Shown here in pieces: positions 1-11,710 of a stretch of DNA of 64,000 bases. The notes under the pieces were generated by a model. That model searched no databases, was not told the origin of the DNA, and worked only from the letters and a program-made list of their open reading frames with translations. This stretch comes from Neoarius graeffei (taxonomy: Eukaryota > Chordata > Actinopteri > Siluriformes > Ariidae), in the NCBI RefSeq assembly GCF_027579695.1, contig NC_083577.1:27063198-27127197 (forward strand). Reading direction: 5' to 3'. Position 1 is the first letter of the stretch; each line of letters opens with the position of its first letter. The position numbers and the translations under genes were made by a program.

Positions 1-276
1 ATCCCATTGATTGAAAACACCTGACTCTAATTTCACCTTCAAATTATCTGCTAATCCTAGAAGTTCACATATTTTTGCCACTCACAGATACATAATTTTG
101 GATCATTTTCCTCAATAAATAAATGACCAAGTGTGATATTTTTGTCTCATCTGTTTACCTGGGTTCTCTTTATCTACTTTTAGGACTTGTGTGAAAATCT
201 GATGATGTTTTAGGTCATATATATGCAGAAATATAGAAAATTCTCAAGGGTTCACAAACTTTCAAGCACCACTGTA
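1..276 (-). mobile_element. Tc1-like element, family A, partial at window edge
   Basis: This is the terminal inverted repeat and untranslated leader of a Tc1 element whose body lies left of the window. It closely matches the ends of the copies at 7941-9557 and 12411-14141 and finishes with CACCACTGTA, the inner side of the TA target dinucleotide at 275-276. Comparison with the 12411-14141 copy shows that this is the transposase-proximal end of a minus-strand copy. Confidence 0.85.
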
Positions 277-1091
277 TGACCCCACTATATTCAGTACATG
301 AATCTGTATACCTCATTATTTTCTCTTGGTTTTACATACATATACCACTTCCTGTCTTCAAGACAGACACTATAAAATATATAGATGTAGATAGGTGTGG
401 TCTACAGCAAATTTTGATGCAGAAAGAAGGTAAAGAGATGCAGCATAAGAAGACTATAATGCAATCTAGACAGTCTTTGTTATGTCTTGTTATGATTTGA
501 CTGAAAATGTATCATGAAAAGAAAAGTATGAGCGAGGTGCATCCAAAGGTATTGGATGCAACTCGTGGTCTGATTCTATGTCAGGATGGTCTGACATCTC
601 AGAGATGTGGTCTTCATTGTCTTTTTGCTGAATCATCTCCATCAGTTGAGCTATTTTCATCATCAATTTGGGCCTCAAGTATCTTTCTCAATGCTTCTGC
701 AGCTGTAAATCTAGCTATTCTTGGTCTACTTGCCATGGTTCACTGCAACAAAAGTACACCATACAGATAAGTAGTTGGTAAAAGCAAAATTTGATAAGGA
801 ATTACTGCAAGAAATCCTATGCTTCTTTCTGGGGTCATAAATGACCCTGCACAATTTTTCATTACTCTTGCCACACCATTCAGCCAATCCCTGCAAAAAC
901 CTATGAACGGTTGTAGGACAAGTTAACTGACAAATTCATGGTAGGAAATATTTTTCGGATCAAATGTATAAAAACCGCATATAAAATTATATGCCTGTGG
1001 TCATAAATGACCCCACTCGGTCGCTTGAGGGCTAAACAAGTAATAGAATCAAATGTCTGTTCTTGATTTGAGCCCTGGTTTTCACCTGTGA
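277..1091. other. Anonymous AT-rich stretch
   Basis: I see no gene here. Two short near-palindromic motifs reading GGGTCATAAATGACCC occur near 832 and 998; they could mark the ends of a small MITE, but I could not find a target duplication. Confidence 0.4.
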
Positions 1092-2002
1092 AGACTGCAT
1101 TTGTTGTTAAACATTATAGACCAACCAGAAGACCAGAGAGTTATCTATAGGAGAAAAGCAAGTTATTTTGAAGCTGAGAAAAGAGGGAAAATCAATCAGA
1201 GTCATTGCATAAGCATAGGGCATAGCCAGTACAACAATATGCAATGTCCTGATAAAGAAGGAAACATCAAACAGTTTGGCCAAGAAAACAACAGCACTTG
1301 ATGATAGAATCATAGTCAGAGCTGTGAAGAAAAGTCCAGCAAAACAAGAACAATCAGTGACATCACCAATAACATCTACAAGGAATAGGTGATGGTATCA
1401 CAATCTACCAATGGACAAAGACATTGAAAGCAGAAATATAAGATGTAAACTATTCATCAGCATTCGGAATTGGAAGTCCAGTTTGGAATTTGCAAAGAAA
1501 TACTGAGATGAGCCACCAAAGTTCTGGAACCAGAGTTAACCTCAACCAAAGTGATGGAAAGGCCAAACTATGGAGGAAGAAAGGATTTGATTATGATCCA
1601 AAACATGCAAGCTCATTGGTAAAGCATGGGCCAAGCTTGGGATTGCATGGCTGCTTCTGAAACAGGCTCACTAATCTTCTTCTTTGATGGTATAATGCAT
1701 GATGGTAGGAGCAGAATGAATTCAGTAGGCTAAAGAAATATTGTATGCTAATTTACAGAGAAATTCATTGAATCTAATTGGAAGAAGAACTTAATCATGA
1801 ACCAAAACACAAAAAGAGGAAAGTTTTAGACTGGCCAAGTCAATCACCAGATCTTAACCCAATTTATTATGCATTACAGGCTGTGGGACAAGCCTGGAAA
1901 AGTACCAAAAAAGAAGAATGCAACAGTTTGCTGATATCAGTGGATCACTGGCTTAATGCAATTATTGCAATCAAGGGATATGCAACCAAAAATCATGTTT
2001 AA
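1092..2002 (+). pseudogene. Decayed Tc1-like transposase
   Basis: The stretch translates in broken frames into Tc1-type transposase pieces. The clearest is the block before the third catalytic residue, [12 protein letters not shown], near 1830-1863, followed by a tail region that normally ends a Tc1 transposase. Frames shift several times and no open frame exceeds about 75 codons, so it cannot be active. Its 3' flank is interrupted at 1999 by a TTAA-flanked MITE and resumes after 2263 with a typical Tc1 end (TGTTCCAATACTTTTGCT). Confidence 0.65.
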
Positions 2003-2266
2003 CTCTTTACCCCTTAAAGCAGTTGCTACAGCCACCCTTGTATATGTATATACTGTTCACCCTGAGAACATATTTACAAGAAAAAAAGTCTAAAGACAAG
2101 GTTTTGACAAGGTTTTAGACAAGGCATCACATGTCGTCATTATGAGATATACACGGGGTCGTCATATGTCGTCATTTAGGGATATACACGGGGTCGTCAT
2201 ATGTCGTCATTTAGGGATATACACGGGGTCGTCATATGCCGTCATTAAGGGGTAAAGAGTTAAACT
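1997..2266. mobile_element. TTAA-flanked MITE with 21-bp perfect ends
   Basis: The stretch starts with GTTTAACTCTTTACCCCTTAA and ends with its exact reverse complement at about 2246-2266. Each end contains TTAA where flank and element meet, which fits insertion at a TTAA site as for piggyBac or Kolobok elements. There is no coding capacity. It sits inside the 3' part of the decayed Tc1 element. Confidence 0.7.
2129..2250. repeat. 35-bp minisatellite inside the MITE
   Basis: A 35-bp unit beginning GTCGTCATATGTCGTC and ending ATATACACGGG is repeated about three and a half times (full units near 2158-2192 and 2193-2227, partial units on both sides). The inner half-unit GTCGTCAT is itself doubled. 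Confidence 0.85.
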
Positions 2267-2338
2267 GTTTGTTCCAATACTTTTGCTTACCTAAAAGTCG
2301 AGTTATCCACCATGAAAAGTCCCAAGTTGCTGAACAAC

Positions 2339-2619
2339 TCCATCCATCATCTGTAGCCACTTATCCTGTTCTACAGTACAAGGTCGCAGGCAAGCTGGAG
2401 CCTATCCCAGCTGACTATGGGCAAGAGGCGGGGTACACCCTGGACAAGTCACCAGATCATCGCAGGGCTGACACATAGAGACAAAAAACACTCACACTCA
2501 CATTCACACCTACGGTCAATTTAGAGCCACCAATTAACCTAACCTGCATGTCTTTGGACTGTGGGGGAAACCTGAGCACCCGGAGGAAACCCACGCGGAC
2601 ACGGGGAGAACATGCAAAC
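2339..2619 (-). mobile_element. tRNA-derived SINE (family A), 5' truncated
   Basis: In reverse orientation this is the body and tail of the SINE seen complete at 7396-7775. The tRNA-like head is missing: homology stops at CATGCAAACT near 2619. The left end is the SINE 3' tail, here a GGATGGATG-type variant. Confidence 0.8.
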
Positions 2620-2704
2620 TGTTGAACAAATCGTGATGTAAATATCAGGAAATAAAAGCTGAAAGTCTGATGTACTGTATTGTCTCATATTCATGTTTTG
2701 ATCT

Positions 2705-2730
2705 TAAAGTGCACATCCTGGACCAAATTT

Positions 2731-2784
<54 letters not shown>

Positions 2785-3437
2785 GAATGTCCCTTTACAC
2801 ACTCATCCAAAAGGGTAATTTTGCCAAGGCCATCTGTCTACAGCAGAAAAAATATAAAATAACAAAACGTGTCTGGAAAAATCCCAAGGGAGTCTGGAGC
2901 CACATTCGTGACGTCACTTGCGGAAGCACCAGCAGGCTGCGAGAGCTTGCACGGTTTCAGTGCACAGACTGTATAGACCAAGTTTAGCAGCTAGCGATTT
3001 TGCATTGAAATATGGAATTGTCACCTGAGCGCAATGTTACTTCACCTTTGGATGAAGAATGTAATGTTGCTACACCCTCCTACGATACATCTGTTAACCA
3101 TTTTAATAATTACGTGATAACGTTGAAGAAATTTGCAGAAAACCACCAGGTCATTTTCTCATAAACAAACCAGCGCTGATGTAGGATTCAGAGGGAGGCG
3201 TCCCGCATCTGACGTCATGAAAATCAATGTTTCCCCGGAAATCCAAATGCCAAGTTTTTTCAGAGGCGGACCAATTCGCCTCAAATGGCTTGATTTCAAC
3301 TGAATTTTTCTGGTATTGTGCAAGGTAAAAAAAATTGCACAAAATGCAAAATGTGACAGATATTTAACCAAAGTTTAATATAAAATAGGAGAATTACATT
3401 GATCATGCTCCTGAATTTACCCGTGATATGCACTTTA
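2705..3437. mobile_element. Possible MITE with short inverted ends
   Basis: TTAAAGTGCACATC near 2706 and GATATGCACTTTAA near 3424 are inverted copies with one mismatch. The interior holds a (TA)n run and two GACGTCA motifs but no gene. Target duplications were not found, so the limits are tentative. Confidence 0.35.
2733..2780. repeat. (TA)n microsatellite
   Basis: About 24 uninterrupted TA units. Confidence 0.95.
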
Positions 3438-4074
3438 AACCCAAATGCATCGCAAAAACAAAAGAATTGGCCTTGCTGTTCCAATACTTTCAGAGCGGAG
3501 TGTATATTTTCATTTCCAGGTGAAAGATCTCAATTAAAGGTACCAAAGGTGTACTCTTGATGGTACTACTAAATCAACAAGGAAAGGTAACAATCAGTAC
3601 ATTAACTTCTGTGAAATACTTTGTATTGTCTGTACTGTTAAAACTTGCTGGAGAGTTTGTATAGGCTGAACGATTGAACTCTTCATGCACTGTTGACTTT
3701 TATGTGACAACAGGTATACTCATGTTTCTGTCAGTTTCTCATACAGGAAGTTCAGCCCACTCTTAATATTGCACCACAATTCATCATGAATTCCATGAGT
3801 AAGGCTCATGCATGAGTGTGTAACACTGGTGGAGTATCTCTTGATGGCTATATATACACAGAAATGACATTATGAGCTGAAAAGTCATGTAATGGGTAAT
3901 CATATACAGAGAGCAAGCTTCTGATTCATACAAACGTATACACAGATTGCTGGGGCTGCAGCTATTATAATTACCGAAGAGAGAAATTAGGTTTGCTGTC
4001 TCAAGGTCACCTAACTCAGACACACACATGCGTACACACACAGATACACACACCTTTACACTGTTGTTGGCCTA

Positions 4075-4076
<2 letters not shown>
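3438..4076. other. No gene seen
   Basis: AT-rich anonymous DNA with a short CA-rich piece near 4019-4052. Confidence 0.5.
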
Positions 4077-4134
<58 letters not shown>

Positions 4135-4198
4135 GGCAGACAAATGATGTACAATAATATCTCTCAGTGGAGGCGTGGGACGTTTTAGTCTGTTGTAA

Positions 4199-4236
<38 letters not shown>
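4077..4236. repeat. (GT)n and (GA)n microsatellites
   Basis: A GT run of about 27 units (4077-4130) and a GA run of about 17 units (4203-4236) are separated by about 70 bp of unique sequence. Confidence 0.95.
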
Positions 4237-4239
<3 letters not shown>

Positions 4240-5430
4240 ATTAGCTTCAACACACTTAATGAAAGTCACAGATGAAGTCCACTCTCCTTTAACTGAATCG
4301 TATTACTCCAGGAGCCCAGGGCATCATTAAAATCATCCCCCTCTTCTTCTTCCACTCTCCCATGCTCCCATATGCAGCTATTCTTTCCTGCTGCTGTTCC
4401 TATTTTCTTCCGTTGTCCTTCAGGAATGTCCTTTCCTTGTTCCTGCTCTAACAACTTTGATGAGAGACACCAAGGTAATCTGTTCTTCCTTCTCCACCTC
4501 TGTGTGTGTGTGTGTGTGCTTGCTGAAGGTGAGAAGGTACAGAATCAGTCTCAAAGTCTACAGAGGATCCACTCTCTGCCAGACTGCCAGGACGAAATGA
4601 ATGGTCACTATGCTAAACGCACACACACACAAACACCGACCTACACATGGGACTGGATCCCAAGGCTACACTCATGTACACAATTAGAACAATTAAAACA
4701 ATGACACAGAGATCACCTACAGTTATAAATTTGTCCATTTTGACACTCGAACCGACGGTCATCAAGCATAATCTGGCCTCACAGAAAGTTCTGCAAGTTT
4801 ATAGCCCTACACTATGCTTGGTGGTTTTTAAAATATTTATGAATATTTTTTTATGCAACATTTAACGAGACATTAAATCAGAACAATTTCCAGTATTGCA
4901 GAATAATGAAACCTTAATGTTGCCAGGCTCTATTGCATAGATTCTACTATTGGGTATTCATTTTCAACACCATTATCACAGCTCCACTAAGTTTTGTTCT
5001 TTTCTTTAATATGTGTGTGGGGGAAACCCTTTCTGATGTCACTGTGGTTGAATTCTTCAAAGCAGCCAAAGATGAATATCAGAGTTTGAATACATTTTTT
5101 CGATAGTTAAATGCCATAGTGAAACAGACGTTAGCCTAAGAAATAATTTGTAATTAGGAACTAGGGGTCAAAATGTCCGCTATGCTTCTATGCCGTTACA
5201 TCAAAACAGAGAAGACTGCTTACAGACTCAGTACATGATACAAAGCTTGATATTAAAATAAATGTTCAAATCTTGAATATATAAATGACCTGATAAAAAG
5301 ACAAAATTAGCCAACAGAACAAAATGGACAGAATTAATCAATATAACCAATGTTAGCACTGACTGAGGTCATGAACATGTTTCTGAATCTTTAAAATTTG
5401 GCAGTAATACTGTTGTAGTTTTTGTTTTCA
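4237..5430. other. No gene seen
   Basis: Anonymous DNA with a short GT run near 4501-4518. Open frames here are short and lack recognisable motifs. Confidence 0.5.
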
Positions 5431-7039
5431 TACAAAACCGATTCCAAAAAAGTTGGGACAAAGTACAAATTGTAAATAAAAACGGAATGCAATAATTTAC
5501 AAATCTCAAAAACTGATATTGTATTCACAATAGAACATAGACAACATATCAAATGTCGAAAGTGAGACATTTTGAAATTTCATGCCAAATATTGGCTCAT
5601 TTGAAATTTCATGACAGCAACACATCTCAAAAAAGTTGGGACAGGGGCAATAAGAGGCTGGAAAAGTTAAAGGTACAAAAAAGGAACAGCTGGAGGACCA
5701 AACTGCAACTCATTAAGTCAATTGGCAATAGGTCATTAACATGACTGGGTATAAAAAGAGCATCTTGTAGTGGCAGTGGCTCTCAGAAGTAAAGATGGGA
5801 AGAGGATCACCAATCCCCCTAATTCTGCACCGACAAATAGTGGAGCAATATCAGAAAGGAGTTCGACAGTGTAAAATTGCAAAGAGTTTGAACATATCAT
5901 CATCTACAGTGCATAATATCATCAAAAGATTCAGAGAATCTGGAAGAATCTCTGTGCGTAAGGGTCAAGGCCAGAAAACCATACTGGGTGCCCGTGATCT
6001 TCGGGCCCTTAGACGGCACTGCATCACATACAGGCATGCTTCTGTATTGGAAATCACAAAATGGGCTCAGGAATATGTCCAGAGAACATTATCTGTGAAC
6101 ACAATTCACCGTGCCATCCACCGTTGCCAGCTAAAATTCTATAGTTCAAAGAAGAAGCCATATCTAAACACGATCCAGAAGCGCAGACGTCTTCTCTGGG
6201 CCAAGGTTCATTTAAAATGGACTGTGGAAAAGTGGAAAACTGTCCTGTGGTCAGACGAATCAAAATTTGAAGTTCTTTATGGAAATCAGGGACGCCGTGT
6301 CATTCGGACTAAAGAGGAGAAGGACGACCCAAGTTGTTATCAGTGCTCAGTTCAGAAGCCTGCATCTCTGATGGTATGGGGTTGCATTAGTGCATGTGGC
6401 ATGGGCAGCTTACACATCTGGAAAGACCCCATCAATGCTGAAAGGTATATCCATGTTCTAGAGCAACATATGCTCCCATCCAGATGACGTCTCTTTCAGG
6501 GAAGACCTTGCATTTTCCAACATGACAATGCCAAACCACATACTGCATCAATTACAGCATCATGGCTGCGTAGAAGAAGGGTCCGGGTACTGAACTGGCC
6601 AGCCTGCAGTCCAGATCTTTCACCCATAGAAAACATTTGGCGCATCATAAAACGGAAGATACGACAAAAAAGACCCAAGACAATTGAGCAACTAGAATCC
6701 TACATTAGACAAGAATGGGTTAACATTCCTATCCCTAAACTTGAGCAACTTGTCTCCTCAGTCCCCAGACGTTTACAGACTGTTGTAAAGATAAAAGGGG
6801 ATGTCTCACAGTGGTAAACATGGCCTTGTCCCAACTTTTTTGAGATGTGTTGTTGTCATGAAATTTAAAATCACCTAATTTTTCTCTTTAAATTATAAAT
6901 TTTCTCAGTTTAAACATTTGATATGTCATCTATGTTCTATTCTGAATAAAATATGGAATTTTGAAACTTCCACATCATTGCATTCCGTTTTTATTTACAA
7001 TTTGTACTTTGCCCCAACTATTTTGGAATCGGGGTTGTA
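5431..7039 (+). mobile_element. Tc1-like element, family D, nearly complete
   Basis: The element is bounded by TA at both ends and has inverted repeats starting ACAAAACCGATTCC on the left and ending GGAATCGGGGTTGT on the right. Each end carries two copies of a CCAAAAAAGTTGGGAC-type motif: outer at about 5443 and 7008, inner at about 5628 and 6826. This is the IR/DR arrangement known from Sleeping Beauty-like transposons, where the motifs are transposase binding sites. The transposase gene sits between the inner motifs. Confidence 0.88.
5795..6817 (+). pseudogene. Tc1 transposase with a single in-frame stop
   Basis: This frame encodes a 340-codon cut-and-paste transposase acting on the surrounding inverted repeats. 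It opens with MGRGSPIPL and a paired helix-turn-helix region (roughly residues 1-110) for DNA binding. The catalytic triad can be seen as WSDESKF (first D), QHDNAKPH (second D) and SPDLSPIEN (final E), spaced as in the DD34E group. The only lesion I see is a TGA at 6485-6487, codon 231, after which the same frame runs on to a TAA at 6815-6817. The length fits an intact Tc1 transposase. A CGA-to-TGA change by CpG decay would explain the stop, but the ancestral codon is inferred. As it stands the product would lack the second D and the E and be inactive. Confidence 0.85.
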
Positions 7040-7395
7040 ACTGTGGTTGTTTTGATGAAAACTACTGAGATCTTAGTGGGCGGAATGATATTTTAAAATC
7101 CAGAAGTCAGAAACACGAGTGTCAATTTCAATTTAATTAACTGGAATTGTTTATTGGATGTGGCTCACATGGTTTTTTCGAGGTTCTCCTTGAAAGCTGT
7201 GAATATTAATCAAAATCATAATTTATATTATTTCATATAAACACTAGGTCGGCCCTACTTAGAAATACAAAGGCCTACAGGGCACAAAGAGGGTATTGGA
7301 AATAATCTTTTATTACGTTTTTATTTTGATAGAGATGGTACTGTAGATGTGAATGACGTTCAGTGCTTATTTATGCATCTTTTATAATTAACATT
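7040..7395. other. No gene seen
   Basis: Anonymous AT-rich DNA between a Tc1 element and a SINE. Confidence 0.5.
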
Positions 7396-7773
7396 GATTT
7401 CTCATCTCATTATCTCTAGCTGCTTTATCCTGTTCTACAGGGTCGCAGGCAAGCTGGAGCCTATCCCAGCTGACTACGGGCGAAAGGCGGGGTACACCCT
7501 GGACAAGTCGCCAGGTCATCACAGGGCTGACACATAGACACAGACAACCATTCACACTCACATTCACACCTACGGTAAATTTAGAGTCACCAGTTAACCT
7601 AACCTGCATGTCTTTGGACTGTGGGGGAAACCGGAGCACCCGGAGGAAACCCACGCGGACACGGGGAGAACATGCAAACTCCACACAGAAAGGCCCTCGC
7701 CGGCCACGGGGCTCGAACCCAGACCTTCTTGCTGTGAGGCGACAGCGCTAACCACTACACCACCGTGCCGCCC

Positions 7774-7775
<2 letters not shown>
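7396..7775 (-). mobile_element. tRNA-derived SINE (family A), full length
   Basis: Read on the minus strand it begins with a tRNA-like head containing an A box (TGGTGTAGTGG) and a B box (GGTTCGAGCCC), the internal RNA polymerase III promoter. A conserved body (GTTTGCATGTTCTCC, CCCACAGTCCAAAGACATG) follows, then a tail ending in GATAATGAGATGAGA. The body resembles DANA/mermaid V-SINEs. It moves with LINE enzymes and encodes no protein. Confidence 0.9.

Positions 7776-7809
<34 letters not shown>
7776..7809. repeat. (ATT)n microsatellite
   Basis: About 11 ATT units directly abut the head end of the SINE. Confidence 0.9.
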
Positions 7810-7810
<1 letters not shown>

Positions 7811-7940
7811 CACATTCCTTTCAGGCGTTCAGTGCATCTTTCTCTTTCAAATTTCTCTCAAAATCTTCTGTATTTAACGAAGCAAACCTGGTGGCCATGT
7901 TTGTTTACAGATTGTCAGTCATTCCTTAGCATGGAAGTTT

Positions 7941-9557
7941 TACAGTGGTGCTTGAAAGTTTGTGAACCCTTTAGAATTTTCTATATTTCTGCATAAATAG
8001 GACCTCAAACATCATCAGATTTTCACACAAGTCCTAAAAGTAGATAAAGAGAACCCAGTTAAACAGATGAGACAAAAATATTATACTTGGTCATTTATTT
8101 ATTGAGCAAAATGATCCAATATTACATATCTGTGAGTGGCAAAAGTATGTGAACCTCTGGGATTAGTAGTTAATTTGAAGGTGAAATTAGAGTCAGGTGT
8201 TTTCAATCAATGGGATGACAATCAAGTGTGAGTGGGCACCCTGTTTTATTTAAAGAACAGGGATCTATCAAAGTCTGATCTTCACAACATGTGTTTGTGG
8301 AAGTGTATCATGGCACGAACAAAGGAGATTTCTGAGGACCTCAGAAAAAGCATTGTTGAAGCTCATCAGGCTGGAAAAGGTTACAAAACTATCTCTAAAG
8401 TGTTTGGACTCCACCAATCCACAGTCAGACAGATTGTGTACAAATGGAAGAAATTCAAGACCATTGTTACCCTCCCCAGGAGTGGTTGACCAACAAAGAT
8501 CACTCCAAGAGCAAGGTGTGTAATAAATCAGCGAGGTCACAAAGGACCCCAGGGTAACTTCTAAGCAACTGAAGGCCTCTCTCACATTGGCTAATGTCAA
8601 TGTTCATGAGTCCACCATCAGGAGAACACTGAACAACAATGGTGTGCATGGCAGGGTAGCAAGGAGAAAGCAACTGCTCTCCAAAAGGAACATTGCTGCT
8701 CGTCTGCAGTTTGCTAAAGGTTACATGGACAAGTCAGAAGGCTATTGGAATAATTCTGTACATAGATGAGACCAAAATAGAACTTTTTGTTTTAAATGAG
8801 AAGCGTTTTGTTTGGAGAAAGGAAAACACTGCATTCCAGCATAACAACCTTATCCCATCTGTGAAACATGGTGGTGGTAGTGTCATGGTTTGGGCCTGTT
8901 TTGCTGCATCTTGGCCAGGACAGCTTTCCATCACCATTGATGGAACAATGAATTCTGAATTATACCAGCGAATTCTAAAGGAAAATGTCAGGACATCTGT
9001 CCATGAACTGAATCTCAAGAGAAGGTGGGTCATGCAGCAAGATAACGACCCTAAGCACACGAGTCGTTCTACCAAAGAATGGTTAAAGAAGAATAAAGTT
9101 AATGTTTTGGAATGGCCAAGTCAAAGTCCTGACCTTAATCCAATGGAAATGTTGTGGAAGGACCTGAAGCGAGCAGTTCATGTGAGGAAACCCACCAACA
9201 TCCCAGATTTGAAGCTGTTCTGTATGGAGGAATGGGCTAAAATTCCTCCAAGCCGGTGTGCAGGACTGATCAACAGTTACTGGAAACGTTTAGTTGCAGT
9301 TATTGCTGCACAAGGGGGTCACACCAGATACTGAAAGCAAAGGTTCACATACTTTTGCCACTCACAGATATGTAATATTGGATCATTTTCCTCAATAAAT
9401 AAATGACCAAGTATAATATTTTTGTCTCATTTGTTTAACTGTGTTCTCTTTATCTACTTTTAAGCACTTGTGTGAAAATCTGATGATGTTTTAGTTCATA
9501 TTTATGTAGAAATATAGAAAATTCTAAAGGGTCCACAAACTTTCAAGCACCACTGTA
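7941..9557 (+). mobile_element. Tc1-like element, family A, complete
   Basis: The element runs from TACAGTGGTGCTTGAAAG to its inverse CTTTCAAGCACCACTGTA. The inverted repeats are long, about 215 bp per arm. Related copies are at 1-276 and 12411-14141. Confidence 0.9.
8310..9334 (+). pseudogene. Tc1 transposase, family A, disrupted
   Basis: The frame starts MARTKEISEDLRKS, a helix-turn-helix DNA-binding region. It is broken by a TGA near 8487, by a frame change near 8530 and by another near 8752. The C-terminal two thirds from about 8757 is open and holds DETKIEL (first D), QQDNDPKHT (second D) and SPDLNPMEM (E), ending GGHTRY. The copy cannot make a full transposase. The lesions differ from those in the 12411-14141 copy, so the copies decayed independently. 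Confidence 0.85.
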
Positions 9558-10398
9558 CGTCTCCAACATGTGATGTCATGTTGTCTTGGCAACCACACAA
9601 TATCGTAAACCATATTCAACGCTCATTCTCCATTCGGTAGAGTGACGTAATACACATAGGATACGCGATATGCTAACAATATTGTATGCTATCAAATCAA
9701 ATGAATGAAACCCGCTAGAAGGGAATAGAACACGTTTTTATTCCATCAAAAAAGTGTCCTGTCTGTATAATAATCTAATACTCTTCAGAAGCTCCTAGTT
9801 GGCTCTTTTGAAGAGCTCTATTCATCACAGGTGGGCTGTGGTCCAGTACAATTTGGCAATTTTCCTGCTTTAAAACACTTGATTTCCCAGTTATGAATCA
9901 GCTTTAGTAGGTGTGCCCTCAGGGACTGTTGTTTTTCCACCCTTCATCTATACAGACTACATAAAAAGCAATATGGCAGCTATAAAATTCTGACCTTAAA
10001 GTGGAAATTAAGTTTTTGGGCAGGTCAGAAAGCTGCTGAGGACTGCAGAAGGTAACTACAACTCTGCGTCATCAACCTGCAAAAGAAAAACTTTGATATA
10101 ATCATCATAACATCTGTGGCACATGTGCAAGTGTGCTTCGGTGTTCCAAAATACACAAGAACGTTCCACAAAAGCAGCTCCCACCTGCCGTTTTCTCTAC
10201 AAGAACCCATCTCAGGTGTGTACAGTATGTGGGTTTAATGTGCGTGTACGTTAGTGTGCTGCAGTGTATCTTTTCTCTTCTCAGCAGCTTTTCTTCCTCC
10301 ATCACGACTTGTTTTCTGTGGCCATTGCACTTTTCTACTCCACAACACACACCAAGCAACCTCAGCATCCATCTGTCTTTTGCGCCTATTGAATTCAC
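9558..10398. other. No gene seen
   Basis: Anonymous DNA. Short open frames lack recognisable domains. Confidence 0.5.
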
Positions 10399-10674
10399 AC
10401 ACACACACACACACACACACACTTTCCTGTACATTCGCCTACACATATTAAGGAGAGGCTGAGCATGTAAGAAAAGATTAAATGCACCGTTTCCACAGCG
10501 ACCCAACCTCCGGAAACATGCCAGGCATCCCATAGTAATCCAAACGGCCATCTGCGATGATAACCCTCAGCTCCATGACATCACCGTCTCGTCTCAGCTG
10601 GGACCAAAGGCTGCATTAATAACTCAACACGTCTGGTTCATAGCTGTCTCTTCTCACTCTCTCTCACACTCACT

Positions 10675-10728
<54 letters not shown>

Positions 10729-10919
10729 TCTTACTATCCTTGTGAGGACCTTCCATTGACATACACTCATTATTGTTACAGTTAATTAATTCTGTCCCGA
10801 GTAATAAACCTAACACTAATCTTAATCTCAGTACCCAAAAAGAACACAAATGTCCCCACAAGAATAGGTGGATTTGATAGTTTTAACCTTGTGGGGACAT
10901 TTGGTCCATACCAAGGTCT

Positions 10920-10965
<46 letters not shown>

Positions 10966-11093
10966 CACATCCACAGTCAGAATCTTAAAAGTAATCCTAC
11001 ACTGAGGAAAGTGCATTTAGTAGTTAAAATCTTGGAAAAACCAATTTTAGAGCTCATCAACTGCAACACTCGTGCCGATAAAACCACCTTTTA

Positions 11094-11145
<52 letters not shown>
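10399..11145. repeat. Cluster of four (CA)n microsatellites
   Basis: CA runs lie at about 10396-10422, 10677-10724, 10922-10960 and 11096-11145. Open frames reading as poly-Thr-His or poly-Cys-Val across them are artefacts of the repeats. Confidence 0.92.
10728..10921. repeat. Interspersed repeat framed by CA tracts
   Basis: The segment contains CCTTGTGAGGACC and CCTTGTGGGGACATTTGG and an internal CCCCACAAG. It resembles a fish repeat commonly found next to (CA)n. Both borders are CA microsatellites. No coding sequence. Confidence 0.5.
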
Positions 11146-11146
<1 letters not shown>

Positions 11147-11710
11147 AGCATTGATTGGATGGTATGCTCACTTGAGGATCAATGCAACATCAGTAAGAGT
11201 AAACAAGGCTGTTAAGAGGTCATGGAAGCACATCAGTCTCTCTCACTCTCTCTCAAGCTCATTCCCTAAAGTCCTGAACTTGCAAGTAGATACTGAAGCA
11301 TTGCATAGTGTCATTTTCATGTCCAATCATCAGATCATCAAACCCATGCCCTGAAGTTTGAGAGGAGATGAAGCTCACTGATGAGATCTGGCTCTGATGC
11401 GATTGATTTTAGATCAGCAAACCTTCCCATCAGTAGCACCCGAGAGAAATCTTGGCTCTGGACTACAAACACAAATAAATCTGTAGGAGAGAGAAGATTT
11501 AATTATCTCAAATATTGAAGATCTTTCATTATTGAAGAAGTAGAGTCTGCTGACGTTCCTTTACTTAAAAAAAAAACGAAGAAATAACCAGAGCTGCAGG
11601 ACATTCTTAAAAAAATATCTTTGACTATGATTCATTTTCTTTCTTTCTTTTTGAAAGTTTATGGGTTTGCAATGCTCATGTTCCTATCTGACTCTACTGT
11701 GTGAATGCTG
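11146..11710. other. No gene seen
   Basis: Anonymous AT-rich DNA. Confidence 0.5.

Noticed and set aside
832..1013. MITE bounded by GGGTCATAAATGACCC motifs
   Set aside because: The motifs are near-palindromic themselves and no target duplication or matching inner ends were found.
10891..11154. Threonine-histidine-rich proteins in CA tracts
   Set aside because: Simple translation of (CA)n repeats; the same holds for frames at 2670, 4072, 10676, 27000, 27092 and 49691.
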